From Nonomuraea fuscirosea (GTDB taxonomy: Bacteria; Actinomycetota; Actinomycetes; Streptosporangiales; Streptosporangiaceae), in assembly GCF_003001935.1 (NCBI RefSeq), contig NZ_PVNG01000018.1:62001-126000 (forward strand): a stretch of 64,000 bases of DNA, read 5' to 3'. Made by a program: the position numbers and the translations under genes. A model generated the notes under the pieces. The model saw nothing but the letters and a program-made list of their open reading frames with translations. It was not told the origin of the DNA and searched no databases. Shown here one piece after another: positions 44,851 through 53,142 of the stretch (within the stretch, counting starts at the first letter, position 1; each line of letters opens with the position of its first letter).

Positions 44851-47214
44851 GTGGCAAGACACGATCGAGAAGAATCTCTCGAGGAACAGCTGGCCTGGCT
44901 CGACGCGATCAAGGAGACGGAGGAGGCGCCCGTTCCGGTCAGCGCCTCGGCCGCGGTCGCCGACGAGCCGGTCGCTTCGCCGTACCCCAAGGATCCATGG
45001 CAGCACGTGCCGCAGCAGCACGACACGCCGACGCCGCCGCTGTTCCGTGCGGCGGTCGACTCCGTGTACGGCCCCGAGGCCGCCGAGGACCTTCCCCAGG
45101 CGGAGAGCGAGGCCACCCAGTGGCTCGACCGGGCCGCGCTGCAGGAGAAGCCCGCCCCGAGCGCCGACGACCCCTTCCACGGCCCGCTGAAGCCGCTGCC
45201 GCGCCCCGACGACACCGACGCCTTCTCGCTGCCGCTCACCCCGCCGCAGCCGGCCGCGAGCAAGCCTGAGGCGGCCGGGAGCAAGGCCGAGGCGACGGAG
45301 GACGAACCGTGGCCGCACATCCCCGACTGGGCGCGGGAGTCCACGGAGAGCGAGGAGACGCGGCGTCCCGAGGCCGCCGCCGAGCCCGCGGACGAGGAGA
45401 AGGCGCGTCCCGAGTCGGTGGGTGCCGAGGCCGCACGTGCCGAGCCCGCGCGTGACGAGCCGGTCGTCACGGAGGCCAAGTCCTCGTGGGCGGACACCCA
45501 GCCGGGCGACGAGGCCCCGTCGTGGGCGCAGGACCAGCCAGGCGAGAAGCCGGCCGCCAAGGCGGGCCCGGCGGAGACGCCCTCGGCCGCCGACCGGCCG
45601 CAGTGGGCCGAGCCGTCCGAGACGCTGCCCCGGAGCGAGCGCCCGCAGTGGGGCGACCCCGAGCCGCGTTCCCAGGAGTCGTCCCCGTCGCTGCGTACGC
45701 CGCTTCACGGCTCCCAGGAGCCGCTCCACGGGTCTCAGGAGCGTGACGAGGCCGCGGAGCCCGAGCGTCTGGCGTGGAGCACCGAGCAGGCCCCCAAGTG
45801 GGGCGATGAGCAGCGGCTCACGTGGTCCGACGAGCCGTCCGCGTGGTCCGCCGAGCGGCCCTCCTGGTCGGAGGATCGTGCTCAGCGGGACGAGCAGCCG
45901 CAGCGGGACGACGACAGGTCTCAGCGGGACGACGAGCGTTCCTCCGGTGACGCGGTACGTTCCCAGCAGGAGGAGCCCCAGCGTTCTCCATGGGACGAGC
46001 CGCAGCGCTCCCCGTGGGACGAGCCCCAGCGTGCTCAGCGCGAAGAGCGGGAGGAGCCGCAGCGGGACGAGCCGCGGCGTTCGCGGAGGGCGCAGCAGCC
46101 CGAGAACCCCGCCAGGAGCGAGCCGTCCGAGCGGCCCCAGTGGGCCGACCAGCCGCAGTGGGCCGACCAGCAGGAGTGGCGGCCCGCCGAACGCGAGATC
46201 CCGCCCCAGACGCGGCCACGCCGCCGCCCGGCCCCCATCCCCGTCTTCACCGCCCCGCCCAGGCCCCCGGTCACCGGCCGCCCGACGGCGGAGAGCCTCG
46301 ACCCCGAGTCCCTGCTACGCGGACGGCGTAACGCGCCCTCCAAGGGCTGGCGCCGCATCGTCTACAAGGCGTCCGGCGGCTGGATCAAGCCGGGCGAGCC
46401 CCCGGAGGTCCGCCGCCGCCGCGAGCTGCTCACCAGGGCCCGCACCCCGGTGACGGCCGGGCACCACCGGGTGGCCGTGCTGAGCCTGAAGGGCGGCGTG
46501 GGCAAGACCACGACCACGGTCGGCCTCGGCGCCACGCTGGCCTCGGTGCGCGGTGACCGCGTCATCGCCGTCGACGCCAACCCCGACCGGGGCACGCTGT
46601 CCGACAAGCTCGTCCTGGAGACCTCGGCCACCGTACGCGACCTGCTCAACGAGCGTGACCAGGTCAAGCGGTACGTCGACATCAGGGCGTTCACGTCCCA
46701 GGCCTCCTCGCGGCTGGAGGTGCTGGCCTCCGACCGCGACCCGGCGGTCTCCGAGGCGTTCAGTGGCTCCGACTACCAGGACGTCTCCCAGGTCCTGGAG
46801 AACTTCTACTCGATCTGCATCACCGACTGCGGCACCGGCCTGCTCCACTCCGCCATGGGCGGCGTGCTCGGGCTGGCCGACCAGATCGTGCTGGTCAGCT
46901 CCCCGTCGGTCGACGGCGCCAGGGCGGCCTCGGCGACGCTCGACTGGCTGGAGGCCCACCACTACGCCGACCTGGTCAAGAACGCCACCGTGGTGCTGTG
47001 CAGCGTCCGGCCCAGGTCGAAGTCGGCGGTCGACATCAAGAAGCTGGAGGCCCACTTCGCCGCCCGGTGCCGCGCGGTGATCAGGGTGCCCTATGACCCG
47101 CATCTGGAGGAGGGCGCGGAGATCGACCTCGACCGGCTCCAGGACGCGACGAGGGAGGCTTACCTGCAGCTCGCCGCCAGCGTGGGCGACGGCTTCGCGG
47201 GGACCCGCGAGTGA
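44851..47214 (+). CDS. ParA/MinD-like ATPase with long disordered N-terminal arm
   Basis: 787 residues. The first 480 or so are low complexity, rich in Glu, Pro, Arg, Ser and Trp, with tandem units such as RSPWDEPQRSPWDEPQR and RPQWADQPQWADQ, and look intrinsically disordered. A basic Pro-rich linker with RPRRRPAPIPVF follows. The P-loop ATPase domain starts at about 537 with deviant Walker A KGGVGKTTTT (Lys547), then VDANPDRGTLSDKL and VLVSSPSVDGARAAS. This layout resembles EspI or EccA-linked ATPases and other actinobacterial MinD-like proteins, but no type VII secretion genes are near. Likely positions a polar or septal complex; target unknown. The stop lies one base from the convergent tRNA-Ser. 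Confidence 0.85.
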   Translation: MARHDREESLEEQLAWLDAIKETEEAPVPVSASAAVADEPVASPYPKDPWQHVPQQHDTPTPPLFRAAVDSVYGPEAAEDLPQAESEATQWLDRAALQEKPAPSADDPFHGPLKPLPRPDDTDAFSLPLTPPQPAASKPEAAGSKAEATEDEPWPHIPDWARESTESEETRRPEAAAEPADEEKARPESVGAEAARAEPARDEPVVTEAKSSWADTQPGDEAPSWAQDQPGEKPAAKAGPAETPSAADRPQWAEPSETLPRSERPQWGDPEPRSQESSPSLRTPLHGSQEPLHGSQERDEAAEPERLAWSTEQAPKWGDEQRLTWSDEPSAWSAERPSWSEDRAQRDEQPQRDDDRSQRDDERSSGDAVRSQQEEPQRSPWDEPQRSPWDEPQRAQREEREEPQRDEPRRSRRAQQPENPARSEPSERPQWADQPQWADQQEWRPAEREIPPQTRPRRRPAPIPVFTAPPRPPVTGRPTAESLDPESLLRGRRNAPSKGWRRIVYKASGGWIKPGEPPEVRRRRELLTRARTPVTAGHHRVAVLSLKGGVGKTTTTVGLGATLASVRGDRVIAVDANPDRGTLSDKLVLETSATVRDLLNERDQVKRYVDIRAFTSQASSRLEVLASDRDPAVSEAFSGSDYQDVSQVLENFYSICITDCGTGLLHSAMGGVLGLADQIVLVSSPSVDGARAASATLDWLEAHHYADLVKNATVVLCSVRPRSKSAVDIKKLEAHFAARCRAVIRVPYDPHLEEGAEIDLDRLQDATREAYLQLAASVGDGFAGTRE

Positions 47215-47215
47215 G

Positions 47216-47302
47216 CGGAGGGTGTGGGATTCGAACCCACGAGGCCATCGCTGACCTGGCCGCTTTCAAGGCGGCTGCACTCGTCCACTATGCGAACCCT
47301 CC
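47216..47302 (-). tRNA. tRNA-Ser (anticodon TGA)
   Basis: 87-nt class II tRNA without encoded CCA. Acceptor GGAGGGT (complement of 47296-47302) pairs with ACCCTCC (complement of 47217-47223), discriminator G at 47216. The anticodon stem GCCGC/GCGGC encloses CTTGAAA with anticodon TGA. The long variable arm and T-loop TTCGAAT are intact. Substrate of serS at 37.1 kb. Confidence 0.95.
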
Positions 47303-47326
47303 CGTGCGGAAACCACGATAGCGGCT

Positions 47327-47680
47327 GTGGTGGCAGGGGTGTACGTTCAGGAGGTGGCGGATCTCAACGTCGAGGTGCAGCGCGGCGCCTGCCAAGCGCT
47401 CGTGCGCGTGAGCGGTGACCTCGACAAGCTCACGGCTCCGCTGCTGAAGGACTGCCTGGTGACGCTGTTCGCCGAGGGGCGCGTGGAGATCGTGGTCGAC
47501 GCGGCCGAGCTGGAGTTCTGCGACTCCAGCGGCCTGTGGGTGCTGGTCGAGCACCAGCGCAGGCTGTCCGCGCACGCCGGGAGCTTAGGCATCGTCGGCG
47601 TGCACGGCGTCTTACAGCGGGTGCTCGACGTGACCGGGCTCAAGACCGCCTTCGACCGCGTGGTCCCCGCGGAGCTCTGA
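47327..47680 (+). CDS. STAS-domain anti-anti-sigma factor (second copy)
   Basis: 117-residue SpoIIAA-like protein. FCDSSGLWVLVEHQRR carries the phosphorylatable Ser (Ser67 or Ser68), and VRVSGDLDKLTAPLLK is the first strand-helix. It differs clearly from the copy at 25.7 kb, so it probably serves another partner. Two TTA leucine codons (47585 and 47612) in such a short gene are notable. Start GTG 47327 is uncertain; later GTGs exist at 47339 and 47354. No kinase or sigma gene adjacent. Confidence 0.88.
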   Translation: MVAGVYVQEVADLNVEVQRGACQALVRVSGDLDKLTAPLLKDCLVTLFAEGRVEIVVDAAELEFCDSSGLWVLVEHQRRLSAHAGSLGIVGVHGVLQRVLDVTGLKTAFDRVVPAEL

Positions 47681-47790
47681 ACAGGCCGAATCAGCCGCCG
47701 AACGCACCCGCGGAGCTCCGACCGCGCGAAAACAGCCGCCGAGCCAAGCCGCCGACCAAAGCCAAGCCGGGCCGAGCCGAGCCGCCGACC

Positions 47791-48636
47791 TCAGCTTCCG
47801 AGCTGCGACAGCAGCCACTTGGGGCCCACGGTCTCCGCGCCGAGCTCACCGACCCGCTCCTTGAGCCCCCGGTCCGCCGTCACGACGAGCACCCGCTCCC
47901 ACGGCTTGGCCGCGCGTACGACGTCGACGATGGCGTCATCGCCGCTCCCCGTCGCCGCCACCACCTGGATCCCCGGTACGGCCGGAGCGCTCCGAGCCGC
48001 CCCCTCCACGACCGCCACCATCCGCGGATACCACTGCGCCAGCACGGGATGCGCCAGCCGCAGCCCGGACACGTCGTTCAGCAGCCGCGTCGCCGCTCCG
48101 AGCCGGTCGTTCCACCAGCCCCGCTCGGCCCGCGCCCCGACGATGTTGGCCACGTCGAGCACCAGGGTTTCGGGCCTGATCGCGCCCTGGATGTCGGTCC
48201 ACGTGGCGGCGAAGCCGGGATGCAGCTCACGCTCGGCGATCTCGGGCAGCGCCACCCAGCGCAGCTCGGTGCTCTCGCCGTTGGCCGGCGCGGCGGCCAG
48301 CAGCTCGGCCGAGGCGGCGATCACCGTCTCGAACGTCCACCCGCCGTGGTCGTCGAGGTAGACCCCCTGCACCCGCAGCCCTTCGCCGCCGAGCGCCGCC
48401 TCCTCGCGGGCCTCGCGCAGCGCGCTGGCCACGGCGTCCTCGTGGCTGTCGCGGGCGCCGCCGGGCAGCCCCCAGGTGCCGCCGTGGTGACTCCACCACG
48501 AGCGTTTCTGCATGAGCACGTACGGCACGCCGAGCTCGTCGTGGTGGACGACCAGCAGCCCGGAGGCTCCATGAACGCCCCAATGCCGGTGCCCTTGCGC
48601 GCACTCGGTCCAGCCGTCGCCGTCCTTAGCTGCCAT
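47791..48636 (-). CDS. Nudix hydrolase fused to a NYN/PIN-like nuclease domain
   Basis: 281 residues. The N-terminal Nudix domain (about 20-145) has the box GARDSHEDAVASALREAREE, matching GX5EX7REUXEE. The C-terminal part (about 155-281) looks like a NYN/YacP-type PIN nuclease: VLDVANIVG with the first Asp, NDRLGAATRLL, then GSGDDAIVDVV and VVTADRGLKERV with further Asp residues in the expected positions. This suggests coupling of nucleotide or cap hydrolysis to RNA processing; the C-terminal call is my pattern reading. It follows the M15 peptidase gene by 12 nt. Confidence 0.75.
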   Translation of the reverse strand: MAAKDGDGWTECAQGHRHWGVHGASGLLVVHHDELGVPYVLMQKRSWWSHHGGTWGLPGGARDSHEDAVASALREAREEAALGGEGLRVQGVYLDDHGGWTFETVIAASAELLAAAPANGESTELRWVALPEIAERELHPGFAATWTDIQGAIRPETLVLDVANIVGARAERGWWNDRLGAATRLLNDVSGLRLAHPVLAQWYPRMVAVVEGAARSAPAVPGIQVVAATGSGDDAIVDVVRAAKPWERVLVVTADRGLKERVGELGAETVGPKWLLSQLGS

Positions 48637-48648
48637 GACGGGATTGTC

Positions 48649-49377
48649 TCAGCCTCCGCCCTTGGAGAAATGCTGGTAATCCTTGGTGCCGGACCAGTAG
48701 CCGCCCCACTCCCAGCCGACGCGGGAGAAGGCCTTGACGACCTTGTCACCAGGGTTTACTACACCTTTACCGCTAACTGGCCGTTTGGCGAACTTTTTCG
48801 CATTCTGGTGTGCGGTGCTGCCACTTGCGGTGACATATGGGTTCTCGCGGGGATTGATGTCTATCGCTTCCCCGTAGGCGTGATTCGACCAGTTGCTCGA
48901 ACCGGTCGCCGGGCGGCAGTTGAAGGCCGAGGTGTTGTCGGCGTCGATCGAGTCGTAGTCGTCGCCCTTGTACGCGTCCACCAGCTTCATCTGCTTGATG
49001 GGCCAGCGCCACCCGTACAACCTCTTGAAGACCGTGACGATGTCGTCGGTCACCGTCTTGCGCACGACCAGCCGGCCGGTGTGCGGTTTGTCGTCGAAGC
49101 CCCAGTACGTCAGCGTGACCAGCCGCAGGTCCCGGTAGTGGACCGGGCAGCCGGGACGCCACGAGTAGGGGAGCTGGTCGCGCGCGACCCGCGAGACCTT
49201 CGCGCTGAACGGCGGCGGACCGGTGGGGCTGGGGCTGGGGCTGGTGGAGTCGGAGGCGGACACGGGCGTGGTCGATCCGGGCGTCTCGTGGACGGAAGCG
49301 GGCGAGGCGACCGGCTCCCCCGCGCCGCACGAAACGGACGCGAGCACCACGAACGCCATGGCGGCAGCACGTTTCAT
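48649..49377 (-). CDS. Secreted M15-family peptidase (D,D/L,D-carboxypeptidase-like)
   Basis: Exported wall peptidase of 242 residues. Signal peptide or lipoprotein leader (about 1-17, ending LASVSCGAG; the -3 position is Ser, so the lipobox is imperfect), then a Ser/Thr/Pro linker and the VanY/M15C-type domain. Zinc ligands fit NHAYGEAIDINP (His and Asp) and the late YQHF. FNCRPATGSSNWSNHA is the family's substrate-loop segment. The stretch at about 48750-48850 is much less GC-rich than its surroundings. Start ATG 49377; upstream in-frame codons overlap the Usp gene region. Confidence 0.85.
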   Translation of the reverse strand: MKRAAAMAFVVLASVSCGAGEPVASPASVHETPGSTTPVSASDSTSPSPSPTGPPPFSAKVSRVARDQLPYSWRPGCPVHYRDLRLVTLTYWGFDDKPHTGRLVVRKTVTDDIVTVFKRLYGWRWPIKQMKLVDAYKGDDYDSIDADNTSAFNCRPATGSSNWSNHAYGEAIDINPRENPYVTASGSTAHQNAKKFAKRPVSGKGVVNPGDKVVKAFSRVGWEWGGYWSGTKDYQHFSKGGG

Positions 49378-49406
49378 CTCGCCACCATATGCGACATCCG
49401 CCCTGG

Positions 49407-49883
49407 TCAAGGGACTATCAGCACAGTACGGCGAGCCCGCTTGGCCAGCCCGGAGGAAACCGAGCTCCACCACGACCTGCGTGAGCGGCCCACGACGATC
49501 GCGTCGGCCTTGTACGAACTGGCCAGCGTCTCCAGCTCCCGCGCCGCGTCACCCCGCATGCTGACGAACTGCCACGGCACCCCGGCGCCACGCAACTCGT
49601 CCCTGAGCTCCTCGGCCAGGTCACTGGCCGAGTCGGGGATGATCGGCGACCCGGCCCAGAACCAGAGAGGGGTGGCGTTCAGCGCCTCGACGAAGGCGAC
49701 GAGCAGCGCGGCGTCGTCCCTGCGGGCGAGCCCGGCCGCGTACGCGAGCGCGTTGCGGCTCGGGCCCGATCCGTCGAAGCCCACGACGAGCAGGCTGGCG
49801 CCGTCCTTGCCGATCTCGAACCGCCCTTCGGGGAGCCTGCCTTCCAGCGGCTCCCCCTGGGGGTCTGTCCCACTGCCGAACAC
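49407..49883 (-). CDS. Universal stress protein (UspA family)
   Basis: 158 residues, single Usp domain with VVGFDGSGPSRNALAYAAGL at the N-terminal nucleotide-binding strand and a C-terminal VVGRSRRSWWSSVSSGLAKR, a degenerate form of the Gly-X2-Gly ATP loop. An N-terminal extension of about 25 residues precedes the domain. Last gene of a leftward operon with the DHA2 pump and two SPW-type membrane proteins. Likely stress-linked; ATP binding is doubtful because the glycine loop is altered. Confidence 0.85.
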   Translation of the reverse strand: MFGSGTDPQGEPLEGRLPEGRFEIGKDGASLLVVGFDGSGPSRNALAYAAGLARRDDAALLVAFVEALNATPLWFWAGSPIIPDSASDLAEELRDELRGAGVPWQFVSMRGDAARELETLASSYKADAIVVGRSRRSWWSSVSSGLAKRARRTVLIVP

Positions 49884-49896
49884 GGCATGTCTCGCG

Positions 49897-50133
49897 TCAG
49901 GACTCGGCGTGCCTGCCGCGCGAGGCCAGCTCGCGCAGGGCGTCGGCGGCGAAGACGACGAGGCTGACGAACGACACCGCGGCGATCCCGCCGCCGAGCC
50001 ACAAATCGTTGACCGTCGCGTCCGCGTAGGACCCGCCGCGGGGCTGGTAGCCGACCACGAACGGCGCGGCGACCAGCCACAGGCCGCCGAGGAACAGCAG
50101 GACGAGGGCGGACACGCCCAGTTTCGCCATCAT
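49897..50133 (-). CDS. Small SPW-repeat-type membrane protein
   Basis: 78 residues with two hydrophobic helices (about 4-28 and 45-65), the first ending in LWLVAAPFVVGYQP, like the SPW family signature (W...aPf.lgy). Its start overlaps the stop of the larger relative upstream (ATGA). Function unknown; probably pairs with that paralogue in the membrane. Confidence 0.7.
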   Translation of the reverse strand: MMAKLGVSALVLLFLGGLWLVAAPFVVGYQPRGGSYADATVNDLWLGGGIAAVSFVSLVVFAADALRELASRGRHAES

Positions 50134-50573
50134 CGGTTCTCCTCCACTCCGACCAGGGACGTCTTGCCGTTCTGGCGGTGCTCGCCGCCGCCGGGACGGG
50201 CTCCGGTGTTCAGGTCCTCACGCAGCGCCTCGACGAGGGGCGCCAGCAGGCTGGCCAGCTCCGCGGACGACGCCTGCGGCGCGGGGACCGGCACCGGCTC
50301 GGGCTCGGGCTCAGGCTCGGGCTCGGCCTTGCGCGGCCTGGGCTGCACCAGCCCGCGCAGGACGAGCTCCTCGCGGATGGCCAGCACGAAGGCGATGGCG
50401 CCGACCAGTCCCACGACCGCCACGCCGAGCCCGGTGAAGAACTCGGACTGCGTGGCGTTCGTCCAATCGGCGTCCTCGGGCTGGGTGCCGAGGGCGAAGG
50501 GCGCGATCATCAGCCACAGCCCGGCCGGCACGGCCAGGGCCGCCGCGACGGCGCCCACGAACTTGCGAATCAT
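50130..50573 (-). CDS. SPW-repeat-type membrane protein with acidic/Pro tail
   Basis: 147 residues: two helices (about 5-28 and 45-68) with LWLMIAPFALGTQP as the SPW-like signature, then PRPRKAEPEPEPEPEPVPVP and a charged helical C-terminus that should be cytoplasmic. Overlaps the DHA2 pump stop and the smaller paralogue start by 4 bp each, so the unit is tightly coupled. Function unknown. Confidence 0.7.
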   Translation of the reverse strand: MIRKFVGAVAAALAVPAGLWLMIAPFALGTQPEDADWTNATQSEFFTGLGVAVVGLVGAIAFVLAIREELVLRGLVQPRPRKAEPEPEPEPEPVPVPAPQASSAELASLLAPLVEALREDLNTGARPGGGEHRQNGKTSLVGVEENR

Positions 50574-52390
50574 CGGGAGGTTCCTCCTGTTACAAGGTCC
50601 TTCTGTGGCGGCGTGGCCTGCGCGATCAGAGTGCGCGAGGTGGGCCGCAGCACGTTGTGCACGACCGATCGGGCCCGTTCGCGCTCGGAGCGCTCGTCGG
50701 GCGGGGCCAGCCTGGCGACCGCGCTCAGCAGCGCGGAGGGCTCGCCGTTCACCCGTTCGATGCGCTGGGAGATGAGTTCGAGCAGCAGACCGGCCAGGAC
50801 CAGGTCGTCCTTGCTGAGCGGCTTGGCGGCGACGGGCTCGACCGGAGCGCTCGTGCCGCGCAGCGGCAGCTCCTTGAGGAAGAGCGTGGCCAGGAACCCG
50901 AGCAGGGCGATGGGCACGCCCACCAGGAACACGGTCTCAAGGCCGCGGGTGAACGCCTCCAGGACGATGTTCTTGATCGGCGCGGGCAACATCTGGATGG
51001 CGTCGGGACTGCCGAGCTTGACGTCCCCGCCGCCCGGCACCGAGATGTGCGCGGCCCGCAGCATCTCGGCCATCTCGTCCTTGAGCCGGCCGGTCAGGAT
51101 GGCGCCGAACGCGGAGACGCCGACGGCGCCGCCCAGCGACCTGAAGAACGAAACGCCCGACGTGGTCGCGGCCATGTCGCGCAGCTCGGAGCCGTTCTGG
51201 GCGGCCAGGATGAGCATCTGCATGGACAGGCCGAGGCCGACGCCCAGCACGCCCACGTCGAACCCGATGAGCCACAGGCTGGAGTCGACGTGCAGCCTGG
51301 ACAGCAGGAACAGGCCGATCGCCACGATGAGCAGGCCCGCGACCGGGAAGATCTTCCACCTGCCGGTCTGGGTGACGATCTTGCCGGAGATCACGCCGGA
51401 CAGGAACAGCGCCACCACCATGGGCAGCGTCATCAGACCCGAGTTGGTCGGGCTGAGCCCCTTGACGATCTGCAGGTACTGCGGCAGGTAGATCATCGCG
51501 CCGAACATGGCCATGCCGACGAACAGCGAGGCCAGACTGGTGAGCACGAACGTCGGGTTGCGGAACAGCCGCGGCGGCAGGATCGGATTACGCGCGGTGC
51601 GCTCCGACAGCACCGCCAGGGCCAGCATGAGCAGCGCGGTCGCGGACAGGGCGTAGGTCCAGAACGAGTTCCACTCGAACTCGACGCCGCCCAGCGTCAG
51701 CAGCAGCATGAGCGCGCTCGCGCTGGCCGTGATCGTCGTGGCGCCCCAGATGTCGATCGACGTGCTGCGCTTGATCCGCTCCAGCTTCAGCACCTTCTGG
51801 ATGACCACGAAGGCCACCACGGCGAACGGCACCACCACGTAGAAGCACCAGCGCCAGCCCAGCCAGTCGGCGTCCACGATGAAACCGCCCAGCAGCGGGC
51901 CCGCGACCGTGGAGATGCCGAAGACGGCACCCATGTAGCCGGAGTAGCGGCCGCGCTCCCTGGGGGAGACGATGTCCCCCAGGATCACCTGCGACAAGGC
52001 CGACAATCCGCCCACACCCAGGCCCTGGATGGCCCGCGCCGCGATCAGCTGCCCGATGTTCTGCGACAGGCCGGCCACCAGCGAGGCCGCGACGAACAGC
52101 CCCAGCGCCGTCTGGAACAGCAGCTTGCGTCCGAAGACGTCGGACAGTTTGCCCCACAACGGCGTGGACACCGTCATCGTCAGCATGGTCGCGCTCGCGA
52201 CCCATGAGTACTGGTCCTGACCGCCTAGTTCCCCCACGATCGTCGGCAGCGCGGTGCCCACCACAGAGGTCGAGATCATCGACGTGAGCATCGCGAGCAT
52301 GAGCCCGGACATGATCTCGAGGATCTCGCGGTGGGAATAGTGCCGTTTCGTGGGAGATGCGGCCTGCGCCTGAGCTACCAAAGCTCCCAC
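50570..52390 (-). CDS. MFS multidrug exporter (DHA2 family) with C-terminal extension
   Basis: 606-residue exporter with about fourteen helices. Motif A-like LWGKLSDVFGRKLL and motif C-like GAVFGISTVAGPLLGG are clear. The final 75 residues form a soluble extension containing LLLELISQRIERVNGEPSAL, not part of the usual family. First gene of the operon with two SPW-type proteins and UspA. It is divergent from a TetR regulator over a 89-bp region holding an inverted repeat, so repression by that TetR is likely. Drug specificity unknown. Confidence 0.9.
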   Translation of the reverse strand: MGALVAQAQAASPTKRHYSHREILEIMSGLMLAMLTSMISTSVVGTALPTIVGELGGQDQYSWVASATMLTMTVSTPLWGKLSDVFGRKLLFQTALGLFVAASLVAGLSQNIGQLIAARAIQGLGVGGLSALSQVILGDIVSPRERGRYSGYMGAVFGISTVAGPLLGGFIVDADWLGWRWCFYVVVPFAVVAFVVIQKVLKLERIKRSTSIDIWGATTITASASALMLLLTLGGVEFEWNSFWTYALSATALLMLALAVLSERTARNPILPPRLFRNPTFVLTSLASLFVGMAMFGAMIYLPQYLQIVKGLSPTNSGLMTLPMVVALFLSGVISGKIVTQTGRWKIFPVAGLLIVAIGLFLLSRLHVDSSLWLIGFDVGVLGVGLGLSMQMLILAAQNGSELRDMAATTSGVSFFRSLGGAVGVSAFGAILTGRLKDEMAEMLRAAHISVPGGGDVKLGSPDAIQMLPAPIKNIVLEAFTRGLETVFLVGVPIALLGFLATLFLKELPLRGTSAPVEPVAAKPLSKDDLVLAGLLLELISQRIERVNGEPSALLSAVARLAPPDERSERERARSVVHNVLRPTSRTLIAQATPPQKDLVTGGTSR

Positions 52391-52435
52391 ATCTCCTTCT
52401 TACCGTCTTAACCGACTTGAGTATACGCCTGTTTA

Positions 52436-52453
52436 CTAGCCGTGCGGTTAGTG
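52436..52453. promoter_or_regulatory. Candidate TetR operator between pump and regulator
   Basis: ACTAGCCG-TG-CGGTTAGT is an inverted repeat of 8-bp arms with one mismatch per arm, in the divergent promoter region of the DHA2 pump and the TetR gene. Assignment is by position and symmetry. Confidence 0.5.
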
Positions 52454-52479
52454 GGGTGTCTGTTGAGTAGAGTGCGGGC

Positions 52480-53040
52480 ATGAGTCCCCAGGTGACCGAG
52501 GCCAGGCCACGCGACCGCGAGGCCACTCGGGAGCGGATTTTGCGGGCCGCCCGCACCTTGTTCGGCGAGCAGGGCTATGAGCAGGTGACCGTACGCATGA
52601 TCGCGGCGGCGGCCGACGCCAACATCGCCCTGGTGGGCCGATACTTCGGCTCGAAGGCCGGCCTCTTCGCGGCGGTCCTTGAGGGCGAGCCGGTCTTCAG
52701 CGCCCTGTTCGAGGGCGACGAGCAGGGGCTGCCCAGGCGGCTGGCCGAATACGCGGCCGAGCGCATGCGGCAGCCGCCGGACAGCCCGATCCTGCGCACG
52801 CTCGAACGCTCGGCCCGCCATCCCGAGGTGCAGGCGGTGGCCAGAGAGCGCCTCATCGCGGCGGTGCTGATCCCGCTGGAGGCCAGGCTCTCCGGGTCGG
52901 ACGCCCGGGCCAGGGCCCGCATGGCCGCGGCGATCCTGCTCGGCATCGGGGCGACGCGCCGCAGGCTCGGCCCGGAGGAGCCCACGCCGGCCGACGTCGA
53001 CCGGCTGACCGCCGTCTTCGAGGCCTGCCTGGCGGAGTGA
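52480..53040 (+). CDS. TetR-family regulator of the divergent MFS exporter
   Basis: 186 residues. Helix-turn-helix at about 15-60: RERILRAARTLFGEQGYEQV, VRMIAAAADANIALVGRYFGSK. The C-terminal domain is helical and matches the TetR ligand-binding type without a recognisable subfamily. It is divergent from the DHA2 pump gene; the usual arrangement is that the drug relieves repression. Confidence 0.88.
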   Translation: MSPQVTEARPRDREATRERILRAARTLFGEQGYEQVTVRMIAAAADANIALVGRYFGSKAGLFAAVLEGEPVFSALFEGDEQGLPRRLAEYAAERMRQPPDSPILRTLERSARHPEVQAVARERLIAAVLIPLEARLSGSDARARARMAAAILLGIGATRRRLGPEEPTPADVDRLTAVFEACLAE

Positions 53041-53142
53041 AAGTTTCACCCGATTACTTGGGTCCGACCTGCGGTGATGGCTAAAGGATCGATCCGATGT
53101 CTTTGTCCGGCGAGCCGGGCTCCCTAGCATCCGGGGTGCCGG

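Noticed and set aside
47216..47302. Integration site of a genomic island at tRNA-Ser
   Set aside because: The tRNA is intact, and no integrase, repeated 3' end or compositional island is seen near it.
47536..50775. 1079-codon open frame on the + strand
   Set aside because: Antisense to Nudix, M15, Usp and SPW genes; composition is Arg/Pro/Gly shadow and no domain is present.
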